In this document: positions 1-9,525 of the stretch, one piece after another | Position numbering within the stretch: position 1 is the stretch's first letter | Layout: the number at the start of each line of letters is the position of its first letter | Assembly: GCF_003997935.1 (NCBI RefSeq) | Contig: NZ_RZQL01000005.1 | Coordinates: 1 to 64,000 of the forward strand | From: Mesorhizobium sp. M7A.F.Ca.US.006.01.1.1 | Lineage (GTDB): Bacteria > Pseudomonadota > Alphaproteobacteria > Rhizobiales > Rhizobiaceae | Length of the DNA stretch: 64,000 bases | Reading direction: 5' to 3' | The notes under the pieces: model-generated | Told to the model about the DNA's origin: nothing | Databases searched by the model: none | The model's input: the letters and a program-made list of their open reading frames with translations, nothing else | Translations under genes and position numbers: made by a program

Positions 1-1
1 G

Positions 2-187
2 CCCAAGGGCATCGTCGGCATGTGGGACAGTTGGCGCGGCAACGCCAGGGCGTTGCGAGCAGCTTCGATTGCCGAGGAAGCCGGCAGCGACCCCGACGTC
101 CCGCCGCCGGCGAAAATCGTTCGCGGCGAGGCGAGAAAGCCTGGCGACTGGTCCGCCAGCAACCCCGAACCGCAGCCGGCGGAGTGA
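2..187 (+). CDS. urtC: Urea ABC transporter permease UrtC, C-terminal end (partial)
   Basis: An open frame enters from the left edge and stops with TGA at 185-187, 6 bases before urtD. The 61 visible residues are hydrophilic (start PKGIVGMWDSW, end NPEPQPAE) and look like the cytoplasmic tail of a LivM-type permease. The assignment rests mainly on position: two ATPase genes of the UrtD and UrtE types follow directly, and urt operons run urtA-B-C-D-E. The role would be one of the two membrane subunits of the high-affinity urea importer. Only the tail is visible, so membrane segments cannot be checked. Confidence 0.7.
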   Translation, partial: PKGIVGMWDSWRGNARALRAASIAEEAGSDPDVPPPAKIVRGEARKPGDWSASNPEPQPAE

Positions 188-193
188 GCGACC

Positions 194-940
194 ATGTCAA
201 AGTCGAACACGATCCTTTATCTCGACGGCGTCTCGGTCTCCTTCGATGGCTTTCGCGCCATCAACAATCTGTCGCTGGTGCTCGACAAGGGCGAGATGCG
301 CGCCATCATCGGCCCTAACGGCGCGGGCAAGACGACGATGATGGACATCGTCACCGGCAAGACGCGGCCCGATGAAGGCGAAGTGTTCTTCGACGGCCAA
401 GTCGATCTGACCAAGCATGATGAGGCCGAGATCGCCATGATGGGCATCGGCCGCAAGTTTCAGAAGCCGACCGTGTTCGAAAGCCACACGATCGAGGAAA
501 ACCTGATGCTGGCGCTGAAGGGACCGCGCTCGATCTTCCCGGCGCTGTTCCATCGCCGCTCGGTCGCCGAGACGCGGCAGATCGATGACATCCTCGGCAT
601 CATCCGGCTTGGCGACAAGCGTGACGAACTGGCGGCCAATCTCAGCCATGGGCAAAAGCAGTGGCTCGAGATCGGCATGCTCCTGGCGCAGGACCCGAAA
701 CTGCTTCTGGTCGATGAGCCCGTCGCCGGCATGACCGATGCCGAGACCGAGGAAACCGCGCGGCTGCTCAAGGATATCGCCCGCGACCATTCGGTCATCG
801 TCGTCGAGCACGACATGCATTTTGTGCGCGAGCTCGGCGTCAAGGTCACCTGTCTGCATGAAGGCTCGGTGCTGAGCGAAGGCACACTCGATTTCGTGTC
901 GGCGGACGAGCGTGTCGTCGAAGTCTACCTGGGGAGATGA
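194..940 (+). CDS. urtD: Urea ABC transporter ATP-binding protein UrtD
   Basis: This 248-residue protein is an ABC ATPase of the LivG/UrtD branch. Visible motifs are Walker A GPNGAGKT at residues 40-47, the signature LSHGQ at 150-154, Walker B LLLVDEP at 170-176 and the switch histidine at 206 (VVEHD). The LSHGQKQWLEIGM form of the signature and the VAGMTDAE stretch after Walker B are typical of UrtD rather than amino-acid LivG. It would power urea uptake together with UrtE, UrtB and UrtC. It starts 6 bases after urtC and belongs to the same operon. Confidence 0.93.
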   Translation: MSKSNTILYLDGVSVSFDGFRAINNLSLVLDKGEMRAIIGPNGAGKTTMMDIVTGKTRPDEGEVFFDGQVDLTKHDEAEIAMMGIGRKFQKPTVFESHTIEENLMLALKGPRSIFPALFHRRSVAETRQIDDILGIIRLGDKRDELAANLSHGQKQWLEIGMLLAQDPKLLLVDEPVAGMTDAETEETARLLKDIARDHSVIVVEHDMHFVRELGVKVTCLHEGSVLSEGTLDFVSADERVVEVYLGR

Positions 941-942
941 GC

Positions 943-1008
943 ATGGTCTGGCGGGTGCAATTCCATCACTTCGATCTGTCGTTCCTGCGGTTCTGGAAAA
1001 GGCGCTGA
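943..1008 (+). CDS. Possible 21-codon ORF between urtD and urtE
   Basis: The 69-base gap between urtD and urtE holds an ATG ORF that exactly fills it. It is preceded by GGGGAG at 931-936, a good ribosome-binding site with 6-base spacing, and its TGA ends one base before the urtE ATG. The peptide starts MVWRVQFHHFDL and ends FLRFWKRR, so it is aromatic and basic. It may be translated to couple urtD to urtE, or it may be chance. I do not recognise the peptide, and its conservation is unknown to me. Confidence 0.3.
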   Translation: MVWRVQFHHFDLSFLRFWKRR

Positions 1009-1009
1009 C

Positions 1010-1705
1010 ATGCTCGAAGTTTCCAATGCCACGCTGCACTACGGCGCCGCCCAGGCGCTGCGCGGCGTGTCGCTGAAGGCGGGCGCTGGCAAGATCACCT
1101 GCGTGCTCGGCCGCAACGGCGTCGGCAAGACCAGTTTGATGAGATCGATCGTCGGCCACCATCGGCTGACGAGCGGAAGCGTTGCCTTCGAGGGGAAGGC
1201 GCTCGACCGGAGCGCGGCGTATGACCGCGCCCGGTCGGGCATCGCATTCGTGCCGCAGGGCAGGGAGGTCTTTCCGCTGCTCACCGTGCGGGAGAACCTG
1301 GAATCAGGCTTCGCGCCGCTGAAACGGGCCGACCGCAACATTCCGGCGCATGTCTTCGAATTGTTCCCGGTGCTGAAGCAGATGCTCGGCCGTCGCGGCG
1401 GCGATCTTTCCGGCGGCCAGCAGCAGCAGCTCGCTATCGGCAGGGCATTGGTGATGCGGCCGAAGCTGCTGGTGCTCGACGAGCCGACCGAGGGCATACA
1501 GCCGTCGATCATCAAGGACATCGGCCGCGCCATCCGCTATCTGCGCGACCAGGCCGGCATCGCCGTGCTTTTGGTCGAACAATACCTCGATTTCTGCCGC
1601 GAGCTCGCCGACGAGGTCAACATCATGGATCGTGGCGTGATCGTCCATACAGGCCCGGCTGAAGATCTGGACCGGGCTGATGTGCGGAAGTTCCTTACCG
1701 TCTAG
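1010..1705 (+). CDS. urtE: Urea ABC transporter ATP-binding protein UrtE
   Basis: This 231-residue ABC ATPase is of the LivF/UrtE branch. It has Walker A GRNGVGKT at residues 34-41, signature LSGGQQQQLAIGRAL, Walker B LLVLDEP, and the phrase PTEGIQPSIIKDI after Walker B, which is characteristic of UrtE. It is the second ATPase of the urea importer and the last gene of the urt operon. Length is normal for the family. No clear rho-independent terminator is visible after the TAG; the following 269 bases to the next gene hold no other recognisable feature. Confidence 0.93.
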   Translation: MLEVSNATLHYGAAQALRGVSLKAGAGKITCVLGRNGVGKTSLMRSIVGHHRLTSGSVAFEGKALDRSAAYDRARSGIAFVPQGREVFPLLTVRENLESGFAPLKRADRNIPAHVFELFPVLKQMLGRRGGDLSGGQQQQLAIGRALVMRPKLLVLDEPTEGIQPSIIKDIGRAIRYLRDQAGIAVLLVEQYLDFCRELADEVNIMDRGVIVHTGPAEDLDRADVRKFLTV

Positions 1706-1974
1706 AATCGGCGGTGAACTTTAGTTGGCGATCCGAAGTTCTTGGCAAGTTCAATATTTCTCCATCCGATCATCTGCGTCTCTGGCACGCCGAGCATCGC
1801 GTGCTAGTCTTTTCCTTGGCTTTGTGAGTCGGCCGCTTCCGTATCAGTCTGGTTATCGCAGATCGAGGAGCACGGCCAATGCCGGGCAAGTTTCACGCAA
1901 GCAAGGCTGCCTAGCTTCCCTCCTGCGATCTCTGTCGTTCAAACGCGTTTGGGCACACAGGCTAAGGGACAGCC

Positions 1975-2151
1975 ATGGAACGTTACGTCGAGGATTACCA
2001 GAAGCGGCGGCTTATCGAACGTGTCGATATCATCGCTGCCATCAACATCTTGAGATCACAGGGCTGCGACTACGACGATCTGATCGAGGAGATCACCAAG
2101 GTCTTCTATGTGGATCTGGATGCATTCAATGAAATCGTGATGGCGGCCTAA
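1975..2151 (+). CDS. Small conserved-type hypothetical protein (58 aa)
   Basis: This 58-residue ORF starts MERYVEDYQKRR and is acidic and alpha-helical in character, without a signal peptide or membrane segment. AAGGGA lies five bases before the ATG, a convincing ribosome-binding site. Codon use follows the GC-rich third-position pattern of the neighbours, which supports a real gene despite the small size. I know of no function. It stands alone after the urt operon, and its stop codon nearly touches a dispersed repeat starting at 2153. Confidence 0.6.
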   Translation: MERYVEDYQKRRLIERVDIIAAINILRSQGCDYDDLIEEITKVFYVDLDAFNEIVMAA

Positions 2152-2152
2152 A

Positions 2153-2237
2153 GCAATACGGGGAAAAGTGTGAGGCGCTTTCCCCGGAGAATTGCATCAG
2201 ACAGCTCGCCGTTTCTTGAAACGGTGAAACGCTCTGG
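2153..2237. repeat. Dispersed rhizobial intergenic palindrome, family A copy 1
   Basis: The core 2153-2195 is an imperfect palindrome bounded by GCAAT and ATTGC around GGGGAAAAGTGTG and CTTTCCCC. The adjoining stretch to 2237 contains CGTTTCTTGAAACG and GCTCTGG. The reverse complement resembles the element at 27453-27551 over its whole length, so these are two diverged copies of one repeat family. I recall elements like this as frequent in rhizobial intergenic regions; copy number needs a genome search. Confidence 0.7.
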
Positions 2238-2280
2238 AAGTCGCATCGCTCGTCGTGATCGTGCTGGCACAAATGCGCGA

Positions 2281-3432
2281 TCAGCCTGCGCGCCTGAACG
2301 GAGAGGCGGTGACGCGGTTGCGGCCACTGCGCTTGGCGTCGTAGAGCGCCTTGTCGGCGGCGTTGAGCACCTTGTCGAAGCCGAGGCCTTCCTTGGTGCC
2401 GAAAGCAAATCCGGCACTGACCGTGCATATCAGCGAACCCGTCTCGGTTTCTATGCACTGCGCGGCGAAAGCTGCCCGTATGGCCTCGGCGGTGGCCTCC
2501 ACCGTTTCGGGCAAGGTCCGCTTCAGCACCAGCGCGAATTCCTCGCCGCCCATACGCGCGGCGACGTCGGCCGGGCGGAGATTGCCGGCGAGTTCCCGTG
2601 CGAACACCTTCAGCACCTCATCGCCGGCGGCGTGGCCGAATTCGTCGTTGATGGCCTTGAAGTTGTCGAGATCGAAGACGACCACCGCTGTGAAGGCGCC
2701 GACCGGCGCATCGCCGTGCAGGTCGAACAGGGCGCGGCGGTTGAGCAGGCCGGTCAGCGGGTCAGTCAGGGCATTGTGGCGGTGGTGCCGGGCCAGGCGT
2801 CCCTGGTTCAGGGCCAGGGAAAGCGCCCCGATCCCGGTCATGCTGGCGATGACGATGATGAGGCTCAGTTCCTCGGCCCAGTTGCTTGGCGCATGTCCAA
2901 GGACCAGCTTTCCATCCAGGGCTAAAACCATGGCGCAGAGAGCGAAGGATGCGGCCGTGGCAGAATAGAGCGCGGTGATACCGATCGTCAGGGCAGGGGC
3001 TTCGTCGCGGCCTTTCCAGTATTCGACCGCCGTTGCGAACAGAAGCAAGGCGGCGAAGGCATTTTCGAACATGAAGCCCAGCCCGTCATAGCCCAGAGCC
3101 ATGGGAGGCAACGTCACGGCCAGCGAAATGGCGCTGCCAAGCACCGTTCGCGGCACTGGCGAGCCGCCGGTTCTGAACTGGTAGGCCGCGCCCAGCATTG
3201 TCGAGAAACCGAGCAGGAGGAAAGCCAGCGTGGCGATGCCGAGCAGGCGCCCGGGCATTTCGATATAGGCGTCATAGACGAAAATATCGCCGACCACGAA
3301 CACCAGGCTGGTCGCCCATGTCAGCAGGAACTTTTCCGAGCGAGCGGTCAGCCACATGCCAAACAATGTCAGGCTCAGGCAGGCAGCGGAAAAACCGACA
3401 GCCAACAGAAGTGAAGTGTAGTCGAGCGACAT
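2281..3432 (-). CDS. Membrane-anchored diguanylate cyclase (GGDEF)
   Basis: This 383-residue protein makes the second messenger cyclic di-GMP from two GTP. The first 210 residues form about six or seven hydrophobic segments, a membrane sensor without an obvious known fold name. A GGDEF domain follows, starting near ALTDPLTGLLNRR (221-233), with metal- and substrate-binding FDLDNFKAIND (253-263) and the active-site motif GGEEF at 295-299. The inhibitory site RPAD sits at 286-289, exactly five residues before GGEEF, so product inhibition is expected. No EAL domain is present. It is a single gene, and the stimulus it senses is unknown. Confidence 0.92.
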   Translation of the reverse strand: MSLDYTSLLLAVGFSAACLSLTLFGMWLTARSEKFLLTWATSLVFVVGDIFVYDAYIEMPGRLLGIATLAFLLLGFSTMLGAAYQFRTGGSPVPRTVLGSAISLAVTLPPMALGYDGLGFMFENAFAALLLFATAVEYWKGRDEAPALTIGITALYSATAASFALCAMVLALDGKLVLGHAPSNWAEELSLIIVIASMTGIGALSLALNQGRLARHHRHNALTDPLTGLLNRRALFDLHGDAPVGAFTAVVVFDLDNFKAINDEFGHAAGDEVLKVFARELAGNLRPADVAARMGGEEFALVLKRTLPETVEATAEAIRAAFAAQCIETETGSLICTVSAGFAFGTKEGLGFDKVLNAADKALYDAKRSGRNRVTASPFRRAG

Positions 3433-3547
3433 GCCCCTCGTCCTTGCCCGCGGCGGCCCAGATCTGCGACTGGTTTAGCTGGATTCATGCAGCAAGGAGG
3501 TATCGATAAGGTTACGACGGTAGCGAAGATGCCATGATTCCGCTGCG

Positions 3548-4375
3548 TCAGGGCACCGGCTGACCTTGGCCCACCCGCTTCATCAGTGCCATGGCGCCGA
3601 AGGGCGCGCGCACCTTGCCCTCGGTGATGAAGTAGACGAACACGTCGCGCGGCTTGACCGGCGCATCGGTCGAAGGATCAGCACGTCGGAGATCGCCCGG
3701 CACCTTACCTTCCGCCCAGGTCTTTACCCGCGCGGCCCATTCATCGAGGCCCTTCTGCGTGTAACAGTCGGGATTGTCGTCGCTACCGGTCTGCAGCCGG
3801 GCATAGACGAAATCGGCGGTGACGTCGGCGATATCTGGATATTTGGCATGGTCGGCGTAGACGATCGCGGCCTTGTATTTTCGGGCAAGTGCTGCGAACT
3901 CCGGCACGACAAAACTGTCGTTGCGGACTTCGAGCGCATGGCGCAGCGCAACGCCGTCCTGCTTTTCCGGCAGCAGTTTCAGGAAGGCTTCGAAATCGTC
4001 CGGATCGAATTTCTTGGTCGGCGCGAACTGCCACAGGATCGGCCCGAGCTTTTCACCAAGTGCCGCAACGCCCGAGCCAAGGAAACGCATCATCGATTCA
4101 CCGGCCTCGCCCAGCACGCGCCGGTTGGTGACGAAGCGGTTGCCCTTCAGCGAATAGACAAAGCCCTCCGGCGCCTCGCTGGCCCATTTGACGAAGGTCG
4201 GCTCCTTGAAGCTGGAATAGTAAGTGCCGTTGACCTCGATGCTCGGCACCTGCCGAGTGGCGTAGTTCAGCTGCTTGGCCTTGGAAAGCTTATCGGGATA
4301 GAAGGACTTGTCCCAAGGCTCGAAGGTCCAGCCGCCCATGCCGGCGCGGATTGTTCCCGATGATTTGGTCACCAT
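3548..4375 (-). CDS. DUF72 family protein (YecE-like)
   Basis: This 275-residue protein matches the DUF72/YecE family: an early GMGGW segment, FYPDKLSKAKQLNYATR, then SIEVNGTYYSSFKEPTFVKWA, and later GPILWQFAPTKKFD. The family adopts a TIM-barrel-like fold, and its biochemical activity has not been settled. Length is normal. The start ATG at 4375 is chosen because the conserved domain begins ten residues later. It reads on the minus strand and is separated from neighbours on both sides, so it is probably monocistronic. Confidence 0.88.
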   Translation of the reverse strand: MVTKSSGTIRAGMGGWTFEPWDKSFYPDKLSKAKQLNYATRQVPSIEVNGTYYSSFKEPTFVKWASEAPEGFVYSLKGNRFVTNRRVLGEAGESMMRFLGSGVAALGEKLGPILWQFAPTKKFDPDDFEAFLKLLPEKQDGVALRHALEVRNDSFVVPEFAALARKYKAAIVYADHAKYPDIADVTADFVYARLQTGSDDNPDCYTQKGLDEWAARVKTWAEGKVPGDLRRADPSTDAPVKPRDVFVYFITEGKVRAPFGAMALMKRVGQGQPVP

Positions 4376-4444
4376 TTTTCTCCGTGTCGCTTGCCAATGG
4401 TTTCGGTTGTTAGCTTGTGTGGGGTCTTTGAAACCGGTCTCCGG

Positions 4445-5848
4445 CTAAACCGCACTATCGGCTGGCCAATCGCCGGACCCGTGCAGGACATTTATCGCCA
4501 TCGTCCCCAGGTTTTGCATACCAGTAACGTCGGAGACATCGAGCCTATCTCCGGAAACGATCAGGAAGCCGCCCGGGGCATGATTGCCGGGTCTCAGTAT
4601 CGGCGGGATCGCTTCGATGCGCCCGAGGCGGAGAGAGCTCACGGAGCCAGGGCACAAGCCGGCGCGATAATGCACCAGGAGATCAGGCAGATCCGCGGCC
4701 CGTGAGCCTGCATGCTGGCTAGCCGCCCTGTCAATCATTGCGACAACGGGTTGTCCGGTCTGATCGTCCCTCAGTTCCATCAGCAGGGTTTCTACCAGAT
4801 CGAGTATTCTTGACCGTTCCGCGTCGACTTGACCGTCCTTGAAAGCCACAGCCGGATTGATACGAAAAGCGGTGCAGTTCTCGTTGTAGGGCAGCATTTC
4901 GCAAAGCGGCCACCAGCGCCGGTCTTCAAGCTTCACGACATGCCGCACAAACCGCGTCCAGCGCGACTCGCCAAGTATCCGATTTGCCCGGTTGACGACC
5001 TCCGGCATCAGGTGAGCAAGGGAAGCGTTCGGCTGCATCGCGGTCGTCGAGAAGACAATGATCTGAGTGCCGGAGCCGGCCGCCGCCGCGAGATCACCGA
5101 TAGCTCCGTCAATGTCGCCTAGAATCGTCTCGATTGGTGTGCCGAGCCGTTCGTTGCGGCTCGGATCGAACTCCGGATCAACCTCGTTGACGAGGTCCCA
5201 AAGCGAATGGCCGGCGCAGTGCGCTTCCTTGAACCCGACGATAAACAGATCCCATGCATCGCTGCCAAGATAGTGCAGAGCGGCGGCACGTTTCTTGGCG
5301 ACTGCAACGCGCAAATTGGCAAGGACGTCGGCCGCCTCTGCGTCGTCCAATGGGCCGTCATGATCACATTGGCTCGGCGGCGCTGCGCCAAAGCGCGCAA
5401 CAACCTCGCCTGCAAGGGCCGCCGGATAGCTCTTTGGCTCCTGGAAATAACGTCCATGCACAAGCCAGTCGGCCAAATGGATGCCGTTGAGCTGCCTTGG
5501 GAGGCGGCATTTCGGAATGTCGAACACGCCGATTCTAAGGCTCGGCGCTGTCTCCCAAAACGTTTCGCGGTCAACCTCATCGGTGCAGATCATGCCGAAC
5601 CTGCCGCTGCGAAGCCGCTGCAGATAGTGATAGCGTCCATGTTCACCCATACCGGCCGCGTATTGGAATGAGGCCCACAGGGTGTCATCCGTGGCTCCCG
5701 CATGCGCGGTGAGATATTTGACCCTCCCACGTGCGCGCAGCGATGTGAGGTTGGGGAGCAGGCCGTTTTGGCTCAACCTGTCGACCAGACTCCCGTCCGC
5801 ACCGTCGAGTGCCACCATGAGAATCCGTGCGGTCACGCTGTTCCCCAA
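4445..5848 (-). CDS. Alkaline-phosphatase superfamily protein (type I phosphodiesterase-like)
   Basis: The 467-residue product begins with ILMVALDGADGSLVDRL and NGLLPNLTSLRARG, the first metal-binding strand and following helix seen in type I phosphodiesterase / nucleotide pyrophosphatase enzymes. A second recognisable part is the stretch around IIVFSTTAMQPN (roughly residues 258-270). It has no signal peptide, so a cytoplasmic hydrolase acting on a phosphodiester or sulfate ester is the best guess; the substrate is unknown. The frame opens at a TTG (5848); a GTG four codons in (5836) is an alternative start. It is the only member of its transcription unit that I can define. Confidence 0.7.
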   Translation of the reverse strand: MGNSVTARILMVALDGADGSLVDRLSQNGLLPNLTSLRARGRVKYLTAHAGATDDTLWASFQYAAGMGEHGRYHYLQRLRSGRFGMICTDEVDRETFWETAPSLRIGVFDIPKCRLPRQLNGIHLADWLVHGRYFQEPKSYPAALAGEVVARFGAAPPSQCDHDGPLDDAEAADVLANLRVAVAKKRAAALHYLGSDAWDLFIVGFKEAHCAGHSLWDLVNEVDPEFDPSRNERLGTPIETILGDIDGAIGDLAAAAGSGTQIIVFSTTAMQPNASLAHLMPEVVNRANRILGESRWTRFVRHVVKLEDRRWWPLCEMLPYNENCTAFRINPAVAFKDGQVDAERSRILDLVETLLMELRDDQTGQPVVAMIDRAASQHAGSRAADLPDLLVHYRAGLCPGSVSSLRLGRIEAIPPILRPGNHAPGGFLIVSGDRLDVSDVTGMQNLGTMAINVLHGSGDWPADSAV

Positions 5849-5935
5849 GGGCCAAGGGCTCCAACGTCCGGTTGCCGGTGCCGAAGTGAATTCGTTGCGG
5901 ATTGCTCACAATCGTCCTCCCGAATTCACAGTGGA

Positions 5936-6406
5936 TCAGGCCGGCGAAGCCTTGTCGACGACTTTTGCCATGTCGACGAGCACCCATCCTGGCCGGTCGG
6001 GATTGGGCCGGCGACCCGTTTCGTGGAAACCATAGGCCAGATAGAGCGCGATGTTCCGCTCCATCCTGGCGTTGGTGTAGAGCCGGACCTCGGGCAGGCC
6101 CCACAGGCGTGTCTGTTTGTCGGCGTGTTTGAGCAAGGTGATCCCGAAGCCCTTTCCCTGAAAATCAGGGGAGACCGCGACGGAGAAGATCATCGCGTGA
6201 TCGTCGTGCCGTTCCAGTGTGAGCACTCCGGCAATTTCGCCGCCGCTCTCCAACACCCACACCTCGCCGCCCTCAATACGCGGCGCATAGTCCTCGGTGA
6301 CGGGGATCGGCGGTGCGCCTAACATTGCAGTGTAAGGCGCATAGGCTGTTTCCGTCAGCGAGACGACGGTTTGGAGATCACCGGCAAGCGCTCTTCTGAC
6401 TGTCAT
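5936..6406 (-). CDS. GNAT-family N-acetyltransferase
   Basis: This 156-residue protein carries the GNAT fold: a beta strand ending IAGVLTLERHDD, then MIFSVAVSPDFQGKGFGITLLKHA, which holds the acetyl-CoA pyrophosphate-binding loop QGKGFG, and a C-terminal LYLAYGFHETGRR motif typical of small-molecule or alanine acetyltransferases. The substrate cannot be told from sequence. It lies 31 bases downstream of uvrA on the same strand, so it may be read from the uvrA transcript and share its SOS control, which is an inference from spacing only. Confidence 0.87.
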   Translation of the reverse strand: MTVRRALAGDLQTVVSLTETAYAPYTAMLGAPPIPVTEDYAPRIEGGEVWVLESGGEIAGVLTLERHDDHAMIFSVAVSPDFQGKGFGITLLKHADKQTRLWGLPEVRLYTNARMERNIALYLAYGFHETGRRPNPDRPGWVLVDMAKVVDKASPA

Positions 6407-6437
6407 TCAAAAGCTCTCCAGGCGCCAACCGGTCCGA

Positions 6438-9359
6438 TCACTCCGCCGCTTCGCGCTTGCCTCCGGGGCGGCGCTCCAGCAGTTCCTTGAGGAACTGGCC
6501 GGTGTAGCTGCGCTTTTCGCGCACGATCGCTTCCGGCGTGCCGGAGGCGACCAGTTCGCCGCCGCCGTCGCCGCCTTCGGGGCCGAGATCGAGCACCCAG
6601 TCGGCGGTCTTGATCACCTCGAGATTGTGCTCGATGACCACCACCGTGTTGCCTTGGTCGACCAGTTCGTGCAGCACTTCCAACAGCTTGGCAACGTCGT
6701 GGAAATGCAGGCCGGTGGTCGGCTCGTCGAGGATGTAGAGCGTCTTGCCGGTCGCCTTGCGCGACAGCTCCTTGGCCAGCTTGATGCGCTGCGCCTCGCC
6801 GCCGGACAGCGTCGTCGCCTGCTGGCCGATATGGATGTAGCCGAGGCCGACCTGCTTCAGCGTATCGAGCTTGTCGCGCACGCCGGGCACGGCGGCGAAG
6901 AAGTCGACACCTTCCTCGACCGTCATGTCGAGCACGTCGGCGATCGACTTGCCCTTGAACACGACGTCGAGCGTCTCTCTGTTATAGCGTTTTCCGTGAC
7001 AGACGTCGCAAGTGACGTAGACGTCGGGCAAAAAGTGCATCTCGATCTTGATGACGCCGTCGCCCTGGCAGGCCTCACAGCGGCCGCCCTTGACGTTGAA
7101 GGAGAAGCGTCCCGGCTGGTAGCCGCGCGCCTTGGCTTCCGGCAGGCCGGCGAACCAGTCGCGGATCGGCGTGAAGGCGCCGGTATAGGTGGCGGGATTC
7201 GAACGCGGCGTGCGACCGATCGGCGACTGGTCGATGTCGATGACCTTGTCGAGGAATTCGAGGCCCTCGATGCGGTCGTGGTCGGCCGGATGTTCGCGCG
7301 AGCCCATGATGCGCCGCGAGGCGGCCTTGAACAGCGTCTCGATGAGGAAGGTCGATTTGCCGCCGCCGGACACGCCGGTGACGGCGGTGAAGGTGCCGAG
7401 CGGTATTTCGGCGGTGACGTTCTTCAGATTATTGCCGCGCGCTCCGACGATCTTGAGGCGGCGGTTCTTCTTCGCCTCGCGCCGCACGCCGGGCGTCGCC
7501 ACTTCGAGCGCGCCCGACAGATATTTGCCGGTGATCGAATTGGGATTGGCCATGACCTGCTGCGGCGTGCCCTGGGCGATGATCTCGCCGCCATGGATGC
7601 CGGCGGCCGGGCCCATGTCGACGACATAGTCGGCATGCAGGATTGCGTCTTCGTCATGCTCGACGACGATCACCGTGTTGCCGATGTCGCGCAGGTGCTT
7701 CAGCGTATCGAGCAGGCGCGCATTGTCGCGCTGATGCAGGCCGATCGACGGCTCGTCCAGCACATAGAGCACGCCGGTGAGGCCGGAGCCGATCTGCGAC
7801 GCCAGCCGGATGCGCTGGCTCTCGCCGCCCGACAGCGTGCCGGAATTGCGCGACAGCGTCAGGTAGTCGAGCCCGACATCGTTGAGGAAGCGCAGCCGCT
7901 CGCGGATCTCCTTGAGCACCCGCACCGCGATCTCGTTCTGCTTGTCGTTGAGCGACGCCGGCAGGTCAGTGAACCACTGGTCGGCCTTGCGAATGGAAAG
8001 CTCGGTGACTTCGCCGATGTGCCTGCCGGCAATCTTCACCGCCAGCGACTCGGGCTTCAGCCGATAGCCCTTGCAGGCCGGGCAGGGCGTCGCCGACATG
8101 AAGCGCTCGATCTCTTCACGCATCCAGGCGGATTCGGTCTCTTTCCAGCGCCGCTCCAGATTGGGAATGACGCCTTCAAAGGTCTTGGTGGTCTTGTAGG
8201 AGCGCAGGCCGTCATCATACTGGAAGGTGATCTCGCGCTCGCCGGTGCCGCGCAGGATGGCTTCCTTGGCCTCTTCGGACAAATCCTTGAACTTGTCGCC
8301 GAGCTTGAAGCCATAGGCCTTGCCCAGCGCTTCAAGCGTCTGCGCGTAATAGGGCGAGGTCGACTTCGCCCACGGGCTGACGGCGCCGTCGCGCAGCGAG
8401 ATGTTTTCGTCCGGCACAATCAGATTGCCGTCGATGGCGCGCTGGCTGCCGAGACCGTCGCAGGTCGGGCAGGCGCCGAACGGGTTGTTGAACGAGAACA
8501 GCCGCGGTTCGATTTCCGGAATGGTGAAGCCGGACACCGGGCAAGCGAACTTTTCCGAGAACAGGATGCGCTCATGCGTCTCGTTCTTCGATTTGTTGAC
8601 GGAATCCTCGCCGGTCTGGCTGGAATCCAGCGGCTTGTCGGCGAATTCGGCCACGGCAAGCCCATCGGCCAGCTTCAGCGCCGTTTCGATGGAATCGGCA
8701 AGCCGTGTTGCCAGATCGCCGCGCACGACAATGCGGTCGACGACGACATCGAGGTCATGCTTGTACTTCTTGTCCAACGCCGGCACGTCGGCGATTTCGT
8801 AGAAGACGCCATCAACCTTGACGCGCTGAAAGCCCTTCTTCTGCAGTTCCAAGAGTTCCTTGCGGTACTCGCCTTTGCGGCCGCGCACCATCGGCGCCAG
8901 GATGAACAGGCGCGTGCCTTCCTCGACTGCCAGCACGCGGTCGACCATCTGCGAAACCGTCTGGCTTTCGATCGGCAGGCCGGTGGCCGGCGAATAGGGG
9001 ATGCCGACGCGCGCAAAAAGCAGGCGCATATAGTCGTAGATCTCGGTGACGGTGCCGACCGTCGAACGCGGGTTCTTCGAGGTGGTCTTCTGCTCGATGG
9101 AGATGGCGGGCGACAGGCCGTCGATCTGGTCGACGTCAGGCTTCTGCATCATTTCGAGGAATTGCCGCGCATAGGCCGACAGGCTTTCGACGTAGCGGCG
9201 CTGGCCCTCGGCATAGATCGTGTCGAAGGCAAGCGACGACTTGCCGGACCCCGACAGGCCGGTCATGACAATCAGGCTGTCACGCGGCAGGTCGAGATCG
9301 ACATTCTTCAGATTGTGTTCGCGCGCCCCGCGAATGGAAAGATATTTATGGTCGGCCAT
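6438..9359 (-). CDS. uvrA: Excinuclease ABC subunit UvrA
   Basis: UvrA finds bulky DNA damage and loads UvrB for nucleotide excision repair. The 973-residue protein has two ABC ATPase modules: Walker [13 protein letters not shown] near the N-terminus and [11 protein letters not shown] in the second half, with signatures [12 protein letters not shown] and [13 protein letters not shown] zinc-binding pair CEAC ... CDVC lies in the second half, and FACPVSGF ... CPTC is in the first. I start at [12 protein letters not shown] (9359) because the UvrA family begins with this strand; the open frame upstream to 9416 is not family-like. A LexA box lies 152 bases upstream of this start. Confidence 0.97.
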   Translation of the reverse strand: MADHKYLSIRGAREHNLKNVDLDLPRDSLIVMTGLSGSGKSSLAFDTIYAEGQRRYVESLSAYARQFLEMMQKPDVDQIDGLSPAISIEQKTTSKNPRSTVGTVTEIYDYMRLLFARVGIPYSPATGLPIESQTVSQMVDRVLAVEEGTRLFILAPMVRGRKGEYRKELLELQKKGFQRVKVDGVFYEIADVPALDKKYKHDLDVVVDRIVVRGDLATRLADSIETALKLADGLAVAEFADKPLDSSQTGEDSVNKSKNETHERILFSEKFACPVSGFTIPEIEPRLFSFNNPFGACPTCDGLGSQRAIDGNLIVPDENISLRDGAVSPWAKSTSPYYAQTLEALGKAYGFKLGDKFKDLSEEAKEAILRGTGEREITFQYDDGLRSYKTTKTFEGVIPNLERRWKETESAWMREEIERFMSATPCPACKGYRLKPESLAVKIAGRHIGEVTELSIRKADQWFTDLPASLNDKQNEIAVRVLKEIRERLRFLNDVGLDYLTLSRNSGTLSGGESQRIRLASQIGSGLTGVLYVLDEPSIGLHQRDNARLLDTLKHLRDIGNTVIVVEHDEDAILHADYVVDMGPAAGIHGGEIIAQGTPQQVMANPNSITGKYLSGALEVATPGVRREAKKNRRLKIVGARGNNLKNVTAEIPLGTFTAVTGVSGGGKSTFLIETLFKAASRRIMGSREHPADHDRIEGLEFLDKVIDIDQSPIGRTPRSNPATYTGAFTPIRDWFAGLPEAKARGYQPGRFSFNVKGGRCEACQGDGVIKIEMHFLPDVYVTCDVCHGKRYNRETLDVVFKGKSIADVLDMTVEEGVDFFAAVPGVRDKLDTLKQVGLGYIHIGQQATTLSGGEAQRIKLAKELSRKATGKTLYILDEPTTGLHFHDVAKLLEVLHELVDQGNTVVVIEHNLEVIKTADWVLDLGPEGGDGGGELVASGTPEAIVREKRSYTGQFLKELLERRPGGKREAAE

Positions 9360-9510
9360 AGCCGGTCGCCGCCTCAGAATCTGGAATTTCCTGGAATGGC
9401 AGGTTTTCCCGGCCATCCCCTATGTAGGTAGTTTTGCCGCCACGTCGAGAGACGCCACAATTCCCGACCAAAGCGTTTAACCGTCTTTCGCGTGAACGGG
9501 CAAGCGGAAA

Positions 9511-9525
9511 GAACAAAGGCCGAAC
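9511..9525 (-). promoter_or_regulatory. LexA (SOS) box upstream of uvrA
   Basis: The plus strand reads GAACAAAGGCCGAAC, which is GTTC-N7-GTTC on the uvrA strand. This is the direct-repeat LexA operator known in alphaproteobacteria. It sits 152 bases before the uvrA start, a normal promoter distance with a leader. A further GAAC at 9494-9497 is not in phase. SOS control of uvrA is well known in this class. Confidence 0.8.

Noticed and set aside
1725-2132. A 135-codon open frame after urtE
   Set aside because: Ser/Arg-rich composition without pattern, and it overlaps the better 58-residue ORF in another frame.
6627-9431. A 934-codon open frame opposite uvrA
   Set aside because: It mirrors uvrA codon for codon, has no family pattern and its composition is that expected when a GC-rich gene is read backwards.
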